A stretch of 39,845 nucleotides of DNA from Candidatus Brockarchaeota archaeon (GTDB taxonomy: Archaea; Thermoproteota; EX4484-205; JAAOZP01), in assembly GCA_017601245.1 (NCBI GenBank), contig JAFNJB010000055.1, positions 1 through 39,845 of the forward strand, read 5' to 3'. The notes beneath the pieces were generated by a model. The model was given only the letters and a program-made list of their open reading frames with translations, ran no database searches and was not told the DNA's origin. The translations under genes were made by a program, and so were the position numbers. The number at the start of each line of letters is the position of its first letter. Within the stretch, counting starts at the first letter, position 1. Below are positions 24,952-33,826 of this stretch, piece after piece.

Positions 24952-27162
24952 TTAATCATTAAATTCAACCAAACTTGTTTGAAAACTTTCCCTCTTACTC
25001 CTCTTCTTCCATTCTTCTCTATGTATTATTCCTCCAGCCTCCTTCTTTATGTTTAATGCGAGTTTTTGTCCGATTCCAGGTATGCTCGAAAGCTCACTCA
25101 CACTTGCGGAAGCGATGTCTGAAAGCCTCTTAAAACCGTAATTGAATAATCGCCTAGCCCTAACTCTGCCAACACCTTCAAGCGAGGATACTAGTTCTAA
25201 AAGCTCTGGCTTAACGCCGTATTCTATTCTGGCCTCAAGCTCCTCAAGACTCTTAAAAGCCTCATGGTCTTTTACTAGCCTTGCTATTTCCTTTGCAGAA
25301 TAAGCCAGCCATTGGGCTGTTTCCTTACATGCGTAGAGGTCTCCTGGCTCTACGCCGAGCTTTAGATATATGTCGTCTTCACTATACTCGTTTATCCACA
25401 TCCATAATGCAGTCAAAGTCTTGTAGGTCTCCATTGGATTAACGTCTTCAAAGTCAAGGTATAACTCACGCTCATGCTTACTAACGAATTCGATTACCGC
25501 GTTTTCAGTAGAGCCTGTTATGCTGAACTTCGGCCTCATATCTGGAGACATGCATATCAAGTGGAGGCCGCTTATCTCAGTAAATGCTTGCGGCTTGTCC
25601 TTAAGCCCTTTTACGAACAATATTCCAGTAGACGGCGAGATATAAAGCTCCGATATTCTCCTACCCAAAGTGGTTGCTTCGAGAAAACCGTTCTTCCTAA
25701 TTATCAACCCGTCTTCTACCAGCATTTTCAAAACCCTCTTAACCCTGTTGGAAACACCCCTTCCTTTTTGAGTATAGTAGAGAGTGTTCTTAAAAACTTC
25801 CAGTATGCTTTTCACATCGAACGCTATCCCGCTTGCGACTGATGCAAGTATGGCTGTTGAAAAATAAGTTCCGAGGCCTAACTTCGACTCAACCGGTTCA
25901 GCTGTAGACTCGATATACTTAGCCATTAAATAATCTATTTCCCTCTCGTTCCTAGCGTATATGATTGCTTCTCCAAACTTATCGTATCTAGGTCTACCAG
26001 CCCTTCCAGCCATCTGTTTATACTCCATGACCGATATCATACTGCTTGTATGCGTTTCAGGGTCGAATCTGTTAACTGAGGTTACGCATACAACTCTCGC
26101 GGGAAGATTAACCCCTGCTGCGAGGGTTGGAGTCGCAGTTATAACTTTCAATATTCTCTCTCTAAAAGCATCTTCAACAATTCTACGCTGGAAGCTTGTT
26201 AATCCTGCATGATGAAAAGCAACACCTTTTTCGAATACGTTTGCAAGATCCTCTCCGATTATCGTCGACTCACTATTCTCTCTTATCTCTCTAGCAAGTT
26301 CCTTTAACCTCTTCTTCTCCGATTCAGAAAGGTGGAGGTAAGATATTGAAGAGAGTTTTCTTGCCAAATAGACAGTTCTCTTTCTCGTTTCAACGAAGAA
26401 GAGAGCTTGTCCCCCGTTCTTAAGTGAATAGGCCAATAGAGAATGCAACGGTTCTTCAAAATCGTCTTTCAACTCGACGATTTCTCCGTCTTTGAAGAAT
26501 ATCTTCCCATCATGAAACACTCCTTCTCTTAGGCTAACCGGTCTCCACTCTGAAATTATGCACTTTGCACCAAGCCACTTTGCAACTTCATCAGCATTGG
26601 ATACTGTAGCGCTTAGTGCTATTAACTGAGCTCTCGGTAAAATTGCCTTTGTAAAAGACACTAGCGTCTCTATGCCTGGGCCACGGTCTTGAGAATCTAT
26701 ATAGTGTATCTCATCGAAAACGATTAGGTTAACCTCATTTATCCACCTTGGCCTATGTCTGATTATCGAATCGAATTTTTCATACGTCGCAACTATCACA
26801 TCATAATCTGCAAGCTCCTCAGCTTTAGAATCGTAGTCTCCAGTTGCCAAAGCAACTCTGATCTTACCATTTCGGCCTTCAACTTCTCTCAAAATGTTGA
26901 AGTCGACGTATTTCTCCCAGGCTATTGCCCTAAGTGGAACCAGGTATACGGTTTTACCGCCTTCCCTCTCAAGCTTATGTATCGCTGCAAGTTGTGCAAC
27001 CAGAGTTTTTCCGGATGCTGTGGGCACGGCCAATAGTAGGTTTTCCCCATCGAACAAGCCCTCTCTAACAGCCTGTTCCTGGGGCGGATAGAGCGTTTTA
27101 AAACCGGCCTTCTCAAGCTCTCTTTTAGCATCTTCCCCTATTGGTAGCTCACTTATATCCAT
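24952..27162 (-). CDS. hel308: Hel308 superfamily 2 DNA helicase
   Basis: A 3'-5' helicase that acts on stalled replication forks. The 736 residues have the Q-motif region YPPQEQAVREG, Walker A AVPTASGKT (residues 45-53), DEIH (150-153), motif III LSATVSN, motif VI QMAGRAGRPRYD, and a C-terminal helix-hairpin-helix (LVSSLEGVGRVRARRLFNYGF, SSIPGIGQKLA). It lies 1 nt downstream of the mcm stop and is clearly in the same operon, which suggests joint production with the replicative helicase. Confidence 0.95.
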   Translation of the reverse strand: MDISELPIGEDAKRELEKAGFKTLYPPQEQAVREGLFDGENLLLAVPTASGKTLVAQLAAIHKLEREGGKTVYLVPLRAIAWEKYVDFNILREVEGRNGKIRVALATGDYDSKAEELADYDVIVATYEKFDSIIRHRPRWINEVNLIVFDEIHYIDSQDRGPGIETLVSFTKAILPRAQLIALSATVSNADEVAKWLGAKCIISEWRPVSLREGVFHDGKIFFKDGEIVELKDDFEEPLHSLLAYSLKNGGQALFFVETRKRTVYLARKLSSISYLHLSESEKKRLKELAREIRENSESTIIGEDLANVFEKGVAFHHAGLTSFQRRIVEDAFRERILKVITATPTLAAGVNLPARVVCVTSVNRFDPETHTSSMISVMEYKQMAGRAGRPRYDKFGEAIIYARNEREIDYLMAKYIESTAEPVESKLGLGTYFSTAILASVASGIAFDVKSILEVFKNTLYYTQKGRGVSNRVKRVLKMLVEDGLIIRKNGFLEATTLGRRISELYISPSTGILFVKGLKDKPQAFTEISGLHLICMSPDMRPKFSITGSTENAVIEFVSKHERELYLDFEDVNPMETYKTLTALWMWINEYSEDDIYLKLGVEPGDLYACKETAQWLAYSAKEIARLVKDHEAFKSLEELEARIEYGVKPELLELVSSLEGVGRVRARRLFNYGFKRLSDIASASVSELSSIPGIGQKLALNIKKEAGGIIHREEWKKRSKRESFQTSLVEFND

Positions 27163-27163
27163 C

Positions 27164-29227
27164 TTAACGCCTTATTCTTCTAACAGTCTCCTCGTCGGGA
27201 AGCATTATTACCCCTTGTTCTCTCATCTGCTCTATAAGCCTGTAGAACTCGTCTGCCTCAATCTTCTTCTCTTCACACCTTTTCTTCAATTCGCTCAATA
27301 ATGCCTTCCCATATTCAGCCTCAAGATTCTCTATTTCCTTTAGTATTATCCGCATTTTCTCCCACTTGCTCCTCGATTTTCCAGTCATCAGGATATCGAC
27401 GTCTATCTTGCCCGTTGAGACATCTAGGCCTGCCGTGCTAAGGCTATAGTTCATAAGCCTTATCGCCACTTCAGCGTCTTCCACAGTAACTTCTTCTCTA
27501 AGCATTAGCCTAGCTCTTGCGACGCTAAGCCTTATCAAGGATTCTAAATGCCTCGGAGTTATCGGTATCGGAGCATTTGCCTCCTGACTGCTGCTTCTAA
27601 GTTGCAAGAAGAAACTCTTAATCCTTTCAGTAGCCTCAGGAGTAAGCCTCGGGGTTATCCTCTTACAATACGCTAAGTATTTCCTGAGAAGATCCGGGGG
27701 TATGATTTCATCTCCATAGTCATATGCTTCCATATGCATCTTTAGAATATGGTCTGAAAGCTTAGCATCCGTCTCCTTATCCGGCCTATCCTTAATTATG
27801 AAGTAAAGGTCAAATCTCGATAGGAGCGTAGGAGGTAGATCAACGTTTTCACTGAAGTTAAGGCTATCATCATACCTGCCGTATACTGGGTTTGCTGCAG
27901 CGAGTATTGCCGTCCTAGCGTTAAGCGTTGCCACTATCCCTCCCTTGGCTACGCTTACAGTTTGTTGCTCCATTGCCTCATGTATAGCTACTCTATCTTC
28001 AGCTCTCATTTTCTCAAACTCGTCTATTGCTGCTATCCCCTTATCAGCAAGTACTACTGCACCCGCCTCCAGCGTAAAGCTTCCAGTCTTATCTCTGACG
28101 ACCGCTGCCGTTAAACCAGCAGCCGTAACCCCTCTTCCAGAAGTGTAAAGACCCCTTGGAGCTATTCTTTGAACATACTTTAAAAGCTGGCTCTTAGCCG
28201 TTCCGGGATCACCTATTAGAAGCAGGTTTATATCGCCTCTGACAGTTACACCGTCAGGGTAAGTTCTCCTTACACCGCCGACCATCTGTAAAAGTATTGC
28301 TTCCTTAATCTCTTCAAGTCCATATATGGATGGCGCTATCGATTTCACCAGTTTCTGGTATATCCACGGATCCTTACTCATTTCTATGATTTTCTTTTCC
28401 TCCTCGGGTGTTAGAGTAACTTCTCCAAGCTCATGCATCAAAGCCTCTATGTAATTAACTTCAACGCTAAGCGAGAAAGTAGTGTACTGAAGGTTCTTCA
28501 AGGGGTGTCTATCTGGAGTAGCAACTACTATTCCGGTTATCTGAACCCTGTCGCCGGGTCTAACCCTGTCAGTAAGGTCTCCCGTAAGCCTTAGGCTTAT
28601 GCTGTGAGGCATGACTCCAGCAGGAAGGTCCTCAGGCTTCTCCTGAACTCTTATCTCCTGGTAATCTATGAAAGTAGACTTGTCTTGAAGAAGGTCGAAA
28701 TCCGAGAGCTTACTCGTTCCACATGTTCCACAACGTGGTGGTTTTAAGACAAGCCCGGTTTGAAACTCTTCATAAGTTTCACCGCAGTTTTTACAACGGA
28801 AGACTCCCTTCAAAAGTATGCTTTTTATCTCAGAAGCCCTTACTACGACCCCTTCGAAGCATACTAGCTTCCCCAGTAGGCTCGATTTTATATCCCTTAT
28901 AGATATCTTCTTTCCAAGACCCCTTATTCTAACGTTAACCCGCTGTATTTTTGATGCATAATCCCTGTCTAAACTACTCAAGACAGAGAGGGCTATACTC
29001 CCCATGTCCTCTAAAACGGAGGGGTTTTCAACAATCTCTTCAACCATTTCCTTACTATAGGAGAGCAGGTCTTGGAAATCTATGACTATGGAGGAAGCTC
29101 CTAGAGAGGGGAGGGACGCTATCTGGTCGTAATACTTCCTTTCGTTATTCTCATCTCTGAAATTACGTATGAAATCTAGAAATAGGCTTTGAATTGGAAT
29201 CCTACTCTTGGTCCTGCTCTCCTCCAT
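27164..29227 (-). CDS. mcm: MCM replicative DNA helicase
   Basis: The hexameric helicase of archaeal replication forks. The 687 residues include a zinc site (CKNCGETYEEF and CGTCG, from about residue 143), Walker A GDPGTAKSQLLKYV (about 339-346), Walker B VLADKGIAAIDEFEKM, and the arginine-finger block LLSRFDLYFI, with a winged-helix C-terminus. Its start overlaps the end of gins23 by 26 nt. In Sulfolobus the same gins23-mcm pair occurs, so the operon is conserved. Confidence 0.97.
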   Translation of the reverse strand: MEESRTKSRIPIQSLFLDFIRNFRDENNERKYYDQIASLPSLGASSIVIDFQDLLSYSKEMVEEIVENPSVLEDMGSIALSVLSSLDRDYASKIQRVNVRIRGLGKKISIRDIKSSLLGKLVCFEGVVVRASEIKSILLKGVFRCKNCGETYEEFQTGLVLKPPRCGTCGTSKLSDFDLLQDKSTFIDYQEIRVQEKPEDLPAGVMPHSISLRLTGDLTDRVRPGDRVQITGIVVATPDRHPLKNLQYTTFSLSVEVNYIEALMHELGEVTLTPEEEKKIIEMSKDPWIYQKLVKSIAPSIYGLEEIKEAILLQMVGGVRRTYPDGVTVRGDINLLLIGDPGTAKSQLLKYVQRIAPRGLYTSGRGVTAAGLTAAVVRDKTGSFTLEAGAVVLADKGIAAIDEFEKMRAEDRVAIHEAMEQQTVSVAKGGIVATLNARTAILAAANPVYGRYDDSLNFSENVDLPPTLLSRFDLYFIIKDRPDKETDAKLSDHILKMHMEAYDYGDEIIPPDLLRKYLAYCKRITPRLTPEATERIKSFFLQLRSSSQEANAPIPITPRHLESLIRLSVARARLMLREEVTVEDAEVAIRLMNYSLSTAGLDVSTGKIDVDILMTGKSRSKWEKMRIILKEIENLEAEYGKALLSELKKRCEEKKIEADEFYRLIEQMREQGVIMLPDEETVRRIRR

Positions 29228-29798
29228 CTACGTACATCAACTCCCTCTGCCAAGCGTTTATAGTTTCCTTCAGGAAGCTATATAATAGAACCTCCTCCGG
29301 CTGGAGCCTCTCCATTATATTTGAAGGAACCTCTTTTAAAAATACTAACTTAAATAGTTTCCTAAGCCTTATGTCTACTATTTCTTGTAGATCGTTTTGG
29401 ATTTCAATGTTTTTTCCGCTCTTATCATCCCTTATTAATTTCGTAGCTTTGAGGTAGAAGAAGTCCGGTAGTTTAATAAACCCTTCTTCTGATGATTCAA
29501 GCCACCTCATTGAGACAATATCTTTCGAAGTTAACCGTTCCTCGCCTATTTTAACCCAACCCGAGTCTGCGAGTTGATTCGCTACGCCCCTATAAACCCT
29601 CATTACCTTCCCTTTCTCCATAGTTACTTCTCCCAATCCAGGTAGCTTGATGCTCTTCGAATCTATCTGTGGGATTACTACGGTTTCTTCAAACTCGTAC
29701 TTTAGCCTTATTTTTTTAAACTCTCTTTTCAATATCCAGTTAAGGAACTCCCTGGTTATGCTGTCCAATCCTCTATTTAACCCGATTGGACGAAACAT
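29202..29798 (-). CDS. gins23: GINS complex subunit Gins23
   Basis: Part of the CMG-like helicase with MCM and the Cdc45/GAN protein. The order is a small beta domain first (YEFEETVVIPQIDSKSIKLPG), then the helical domain (DLQEIVDIRLRKLFKLVF, EEVLLYSFLKETINAWQ), which is the Gins23 order; Gins51 has the reverse. The start is uncertain: ATG 29798 lies only about 10 nt from the TATA-like TTTAAAG, so TTG 29768 (188 residues) or TTG 29732 (176 residues) may be used. The promoter seems shared with the divergent rfcS. Confidence 0.85.
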   Translation of the reverse strand: MFRPIGLNRGLDSITREFLNWILKREFKKIRLKYEFEETVVIPQIDSKSIKLPGLGEVTMEKGKVMRVYRGVANQLADSGWVKIGEERLTSKDIVSMRWLESSEEGFIKLPDFFYLKATKLIRDDKSGKNIEIQNDLQEIVDIRLRKLFKLVFLKEVPSNIMERLQPEEVLLYSFLKETINAWQRELMYVDGGEQDQE

Positions 29799-29830
29799 TT
29801 AACTTTAAACAACCCCTATTTCCGGTAGCG

Positions 29831-30793
29831 ATGAGCATATCGGATCTTCTATGGGTTGAGAAGTATAGGCCGAAAACCCTGGACGAGATGATAGATAGAG
29901 AAGAAATCGTAACGCGTCTCAAGGCGTTTGTTAAAACCGGAAACGTCCCCAATATGCTTTTCGTCGGACCTCCGGGTACTGGAAAGACTACGGCTGCACT
30001 GGCTTTAGTGAATGATCTCTACCAGGGTTCGACCGCTGGAAAGTTTATGGAGCTCAATGCTTCAGATGAAAGGGGTATAAACACTATAAGGGAAGTGGTC
30101 AAGGATTTTGCTAGAAGTAGGCCGTCTACAGAAGTCCCGTTTAAAATACTCATACTGGACGAGAGCGATAATATGACTCAAGATGCTCAACAGGCTTTGA
30201 GAAGAATAATGGAGAGATATGCTTCAGTTACCAGATTTATACTCCTAGCCAATTATCAATGGGGTATAATCGAGCCTATTCAATCAAGGTGCGCTGTATT
30301 CAGGTTCCCGCCTTTGGGCCCTGAGTACATAAGAGAGGGTGTTATAAGAGTCTTAGAGAAAGAAGGGGTTTCCTGGACTGAAGAAGCAATAGAGGAGATA
30401 GTTAAGGCTGCTAGGGGCGATATGAGGAAGGCGATAAACATAGCACAGTCTGCTGCGGGTGGTTTGAAAAAGATTACGGGTGATAGCGTCAGACAGGTCG
30501 TGGGTGTTCTTCACCCGAAGGAAGTTGAGGAAATGATAATGGATGCATTGAAAGGTAATTTTACTTCAGCGAGGAAGAGGCTTGCAAAACTCCTCTACGA
30601 CGATGGCTTATCGGCAAATGATATACTGAGAGAGATGAATTCCGAACTAATGTCTCTTGAAATGGATGAAAAGAAGAGGCTTCAAGTTGTTAACGTCCTG
30701 GGGGAGGCAAACTTTAGGGTAGCAATGGGTGCTGATGCTGAAATACAGATAAGTACAGTCCTAGCCGCTTTAGCTGCAGATGTTCAGAAATGA
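29831..30793 (+). CDS. rfcS: Replication factor C small subunit
   Basis: Part of the RFC clamp loader that opens PCNA onto DNA. From ATG 29831 it is 320 residues: Walker A GPPGTGKT (46-53), Walker B LILDESD, sensor 1 LLANYQWGI, and the arginine-finger SRC (152-154). The longer reading from 29786 adds 15 residues across the TATA box CTTTAAAC, which is centred about 23 nt before 29831, and is rejected. The stop overlaps the rfcL start (ATGA). Confidence 0.96.
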   Translation: MSISDLLWVEKYRPKTLDEMIDREEIVTRLKAFVKTGNVPNMLFVGPPGTGKTTAALALVNDLYQGSTAGKFMELNASDERGINTIREVVKDFARSRPSTEVPFKILILDESDNMTQDAQQALRRIMERYASVTRFILLANYQWGIIEPIQSRCAVFRFPPLGPEYIREGVIRVLEKEGVSWTEEAIEEIVKAARGDMRKAINIAQSAAGGLKKITGDSVRQVVGVLHPKEVEEMIMDALKGNFTSARKRLAKLLYDDGLSANDILREMNSELMSLEMDEKKRLQVVNVLGEANFRVAMGADAEIQISTVLAALAADVQK

Positions 30794-32025
30794 GCATACC
30801 TCAGCTAAGCTGGGTTGAGAAGTATAAGCCAAAGACTTTAGACGAAATAGTTGGAAACGATGCTGCTAAGAAGGATTTTCTAGATTGGCTTGAGAAATGG
30901 GATGAACGGGGAAAGGCTGCATTGCTTCATGGTCCGCCGGGTGTTGGTAAAACAGTACTCGTAGAGGTAGCAGCTTCTACGCTTAATTATAGATTAATAG
31001 AGACGAATGCGAGTGAAACTAGGAAGACAGATTTTTTAGAAAACGTCATTAAACCAGCAGCTTTTAACAGAAGCCTATTCAGCAGTAAAGTGCTTATATT
31101 CTTCGATGAAATCGATGGGCTTTCGAGCGAGGAGACAGGGGCTATTAACTTTCTGTTAGAGCTGATAGAATCGTCTAGAGTGCCAATTGTAATGGCTGCA
31201 AACGATCCATGGGCCCCTCATCTCCACAAGATAAGAGACAAGGTCTACATGATTCCGTTACACAGGATAAGATCGCAGAGTATAATTAAGAGGCTTAGAG
31301 ACATATGTAGGGCTGAAGGTATTCGTTGTAAACAGGAGATACTCGTAATGATTGCAGAGCGTTCAGAAGGGGATATGAGGGCGGCAATAGAAGACCTAGA
31401 GCTCCTTTACTCTACACGTGGAGAAGTTAGCGTCGATGAAGCAGAGAAAATCCTCTCTCGCAGGAATGTTGAGAGGAACATATTTGAAATACTGAGGATG
31501 GCTGCTTACGCTTCTACGTTTGAAAGGGCTTCTATTTCCCTATCCTCCTCAGAGGAAAAGCCTGAAGACTTGCTCGAATGGGTATTTGAAAACATTCCTC
31601 ACCTCTCGCCCAGGCAGTGGCTTTTTCCAGCTTTGAGATATGTTGCTGAAGCGGATATGCTCATAAGGCAGATATCTAAAAATTCTCTGTGGAGGTTATT
31701 GCCGAATTTTTACCATAAATTGTCTAGCGCCTTCCTCGTAATACCCCAGAAGAACAGGATAAACTTCTCATTTCCAAATAGGATTAAAGACAGGTTTAAA
31801 AGGATTCAACATTTGAAAAACTTGAGGGAGTTAGAGTCTTTCTTTATGAAAGAACTCCACACGGGTAGGAGGGTTTTCAGAAGAGAGTTTATACAAGTAT
31901 TGAGATATCTTTCCAGAGACGAAGATTTCAGGAGCAGGATGCTCAGTAGGTTAAGTGATTCGCGTCTGAGAGAATTGTTTAATTCGATTATTCTCGGAGA
32001 AGAGACTTATAGAAGGCATGCTTAA
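30790..32025 (+). CDS. rfcL: Replication factor C large subunit
   Basis: The fifth, unlike subunit of RFC. The 411 residues start WVEKYKPKTLDEIVGN, with Walker A GPPGVGKT (48-55) and DEID (106-109). As is normal for the large subunit, there is no SRC motif. The C-terminal third is basic. I do not see a PCNA-binding QxxLxxFF-type box at the end (the last residues are GEETYRRHA), unlike many family members. The last 75 nt overlap the end of a gene on the opposite strand. Confidence 0.95.
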   Translation: MSIPQLSWVEKYKPKTLDEIVGNDAAKKDFLDWLEKWDERGKAALLHGPPGVGKTVLVEVAASTLNYRLIETNASETRKTDFLENVIKPAAFNRSLFSSKVLIFFDEIDGLSSEETGAINFLLELIESSRVPIVMAANDPWAPHLHKIRDKVYMIPLHRIRSQSIIKRLRDICRAEGIRCKQEILVMIAERSEGDMRAAIEDLELLYSTRGEVSVDEAEKILSRRNVERNIFEILRMAAYASTFERASISLSSSEEKPEDLLEWVFENIPHLSPRQWLFPALRYVAEADMLIRQISKNSLWRLLPNFYHKLSSAFLVIPQKNRINFSFPNRIKDRFKRIQHLKNLRELESFFMKELHTGRRVFRREFIQVLRYLSRDEDFRSRMLSRLSDSRLRELFNSIILGEETYRRHA

Positions 32026-32292
32026 GAGGGTAAGCAATATTTTGATTCGCGGATTATCCCTGTTTAAGAAGTAAATCTTCATTCTGCCAAATGATTTCTC
32101 TCCCACGAGGCCTTTGTTAATCATTTTCTCAAGACTCTTCTTAACTACCTTATGGTTTAAGCCGGTTTGCCTTATTATTTGGGAAATACTCATCTCGCTA
32201 TTTCTAAAGATTTTCCAAAATATTCTCGAAAGGCTTACTGAATCTGAAATATCTTCAAACAGGCTTATAAGTTCGTCTCGCCACTCGTACAC
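31951..32292 (-). CDS. Winged-helix DNA-binding protein
   Basis: A 113-residue protein with an ArsR/MarR-type helix-turn-helix: ISQIIRQTGLNHKVVKKSLEKMINKGLV followed by a wing GRMKIYFLNRDNPR. The first 28 nt overlap the Orc1/Cdc6-like gene upstream, so they are co-translated. The last 17 codons lie on the reverse strand of rfcL. It could assist the ATPase at an origin or regulate it; the known winged-helix initiator WhiP of Sulfolobus is a loose comparison of context only. Confidence 0.72.
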   Translation of the reverse strand: MYEWRDELISLFEDISDSVSLSRIFWKIFRNSEMSISQIIRQTGLNHKVVKKSLEKMINKGLVGEKSFGRMKIYFLNRDNPRIKILLTLLSMPSISLFSENNRIKQFSQTRIT

Positions 32293-33272
32293 TTTACCCT
32301 CACTATACCCGTCCTACCCTCTTTAAGGTTGATTACTTTAAAGTCTAACAACATTTTCTTCTCAAGAATTCTAATTTTCTTCCAAAACTGCGTATACCCC
32401 AATGGTCTTATCTCATTATCCCTACAAAAACTATGGTATTCTTCAAAAAGCTTCTTTAGACGCACACCTTGAGGATGTCGAGAAACTACTTTTAAAATTG
32501 CTTCTGCATGAGGATCACTGATTTTAATAGATCTATAGTAAAGAGGATACTTACTCATCATTTTTAAAGCTTCAAGAACATGGCTTTCACCAATAGGCCT
32601 ATGGAAACACATAGCTAGCTTAAGTATTTCTAAAGCTAGGCTTGCATTTCCCCTTGATGCTTTGATTATCGCGTTCAAAGCATCCTCGCTTACAAACGGG
32701 CTTCCAGTATTACTATTACTGAGATAAAAGCCTAGTATCATCCGGATTTCATTAGGACCGTATGGACTAAGATGCATGAAGTATAAAGGTTGGGAAAAAC
32801 TCAAAGTTCTAATTGGAATATCTGTTGAACCGAAGAACAATAATATGAAGAATCTTCCATTCGGGAACCCCTCGTTAATCTTTAAAATGTTTTTAACGCT
32901 TTTCTCGTCTATAATGTTCTCAGCATTGTCTATAATGATTAAAAACTTATGATTGCTTTCCTCCATGTTACGGAGGATTTCAAAAGTTGAATAACCGCTT
33001 AGATTTAAAACCCTCTGTAATACTGCGGAAAAACCGTTGCGACAATCGATGTGTGAATCTAAATATATTATCCTAAGATCCTTCCAAGCAGATGTCGCAT
33101 TCCACACAATCCTTCTAGCAAGAGTTGTTTTACCGGTGCCAGCTTTACCAAATGTAATGACCAGCATGGAGAGGGGGGCAGTACTCTCCATGAACATTTC
33201 AAGAAGCATCCATAACCTACTATACTCCTCTTCTCTCAACCATCTGCCACTTGAATTTCCACTATTTTCCAA
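32265..33272 (-). CDS. Divergent Orc1/Cdc6-like AAA+ ATPase
   Basis: A 335-residue ATPase. Walker A is GKAGTGKT (42-49); Walker B is LIIIDNAE (111-118), with Asn in place of the usual second acidic residue but Glu three residues after the Asp. The lid region NEIRMILGFYL, then ASRGNASLALEILKLAM, follows the Cdc6 pattern of a sensor-2 lid, though the usual GDxR is GNAS. The C-terminus (DPHAEAILKVVSRHP to LKEGRTGIVRV) resembles the Orc1/Cdc6 winged helix. It may be a replication initiator paralogue or a more distant STAND-like ATPase. Confidence 0.7.
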   Translation of the reverse strand: MENSGNSSGRWLREEEYSRLWMLLEMFMESTAPLSMLVITFGKAGTGKTTLARRIVWNATSAWKDLRIIYLDSHIDCRNGFSAVLQRVLNLSGYSTFEILRNMEESNHKFLIIIDNAENIIDEKSVKNILKINEGFPNGRFFILLFFGSTDIPIRTLSFSQPLYFMHLSPYGPNEIRMILGFYLSNSNTGSPFVSEDALNAIIKASRGNASLALEILKLAMCFHRPIGESHVLEALKMMSKYPLYYRSIKISDPHAEAILKVVSRHPQGVRLKKLFEEYHSFCRDNEIRPLGYTQFWKKIRILEKKMLLDFKVINLKEGRTGIVRVKCTSGETNL

Positions 33273-33384
33273 CGCGTCTTCTGCAAAAATAATGCTTATT
33301 TAAATTCCGTTTGTAAAAAAGTGAGGGAGAGGGTTGGATGAATGAGTAATGTTTTTAAACTCCTAATATATGGAACTGGGGAGG

Positions 33385-33537
33385 ATGCCAGAATTCCAAT
33401 GTTTAGCCTGTAGTAGGCTTCTCAGCGAAAAGGACCTCTTAGAATTTAGAGGAGGAGTTAGATGTCCATACTGCGGTTTTAGAATTCTAAAAAAGGCCCG
33501 TCCGAAGAATATGGTGAAACAGATAGTCGCAGAGTAA
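33385..33537 (+). CDS. rpo12: DNA-directed RNA polymerase subunit Rpo12 (P)
   Basis: A 50-residue zinc-binding subunit of archaeal RNA polymerase, equivalent to eukaryotic Rpb12. Its zinc ligands are CLAC (residues 6-9) and RCPYCGFRIL (27-30), with the family's basic tail. A ribosome site GGGGAGG lies directly before the ATG, and TTTTTAAA lies about 29 nt upstream. The gene lies between the Orc-like gene (divergent) and the hairpin RNA candidate. Confidence 0.9.
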   Translation: MPEFQCLACSRLLSEKDLLEFRGGVRCPYCGFRILKKARPKNMVKQIVAE

Positions 33538-33539
33538 GG

Positions 33540-33550
33540 TTTATATAAAT
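33540..33550 (+). promoter_or_regulatory. TATA box before the hairpin element
   Basis: TTTATATAAAT starts 3 nt after the rpo12 stop codon and is centred 26 nt before 33571, the first base of the long hairpin. Its spacing predicts a transcript starting exactly at the hairpin. Confidence 0.65.
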
Positions 33551-33570
33551 AGCTCTAAACAGGATTTGGA

Positions 33571-33646
33571 GGAAACGGTGAGGGCGCCCTCTACTCATTC
33601 CGATTCTACTCTCTCTGAGGGCATTCCCCCCACCCTCACCGTTTCC
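33571..33646 (+). ncRNA. Candidate structured small RNA (long hairpin)
   Basis: Arms GGAAACGGTGAGGG (33571-33584) and CCCTCACCGTTTCC (33633-33646) form 14 perfect pairs. Inside, GCCCTC (33586-33591) pairs with GAGGGC (33617-33622), leaving a 25-nt pyrimidine-rich loop (33592-33616) and an asymmetric internal loop of 1 against 10 nt with a C run. A strong TATA box is placed to start RNA at its first base. I cannot assign it to a known family: it lacks C/D boxes and an evident ACA tail. It may continue into the next hairpin-like region (33655-33695). Confidence 0.5.
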
Positions 33647-33773
33647 CTACCGTTGGAGGAATTACGATATCGTATTACTAAGGTTGATTCCACCCATCGT
33701 CCCAATACGGTATGAAGCATCCCGTAGCTCTATAAAACAAAGTTTTTAAACGTCTTAATCCAGTCAGAAACGA
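33647..33773 (+). other. Spacer before tRNA-Pro with palindrome and TATA box
   Basis: It holds the 12-bp palindrome TACGATATCGTA (33664-33675 region), inside an imperfect stem of GGAGGAAT and ATTCCACC. The tRNA promoter TATA box, GTTTTTAAAC, lies at about 33741-33750, about 28 nt before the tRNA 5' end. No ORF is seen. Confidence 0.5.
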
Positions 33774-33788
33774 GGGGTCGTCGTCTAG

Positions 33789-33804
33789 AGGTTGAGCCGG
33801 ATAG
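33789..33804 (+). other. 16-nt BHB intron in the D loop of tRNA-Pro
   Basis: Central helix GTCT (33783-33786) pairs with GGAT (33799-33802), with two wobble pairs; the bulges are AGA and AGC; the inner helix is GGT/GCC with loop TGA. Cutting after the second base of each bulge gives this intron, placed between tRNA positions 15 and 16. The outer helix is weak. Confidence 0.7.
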
Positions 33805-33826
33805 CTTGGTCTAGGATACCAGCCTG

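Noticed and set aside
33571-33646. The long hairpin as the transcription terminator of rpo12
   Set aside because: It has its own TATA box between it and rpo12, and no T-run follows; archaeal termination relies mainly on T-runs rather than such stems.
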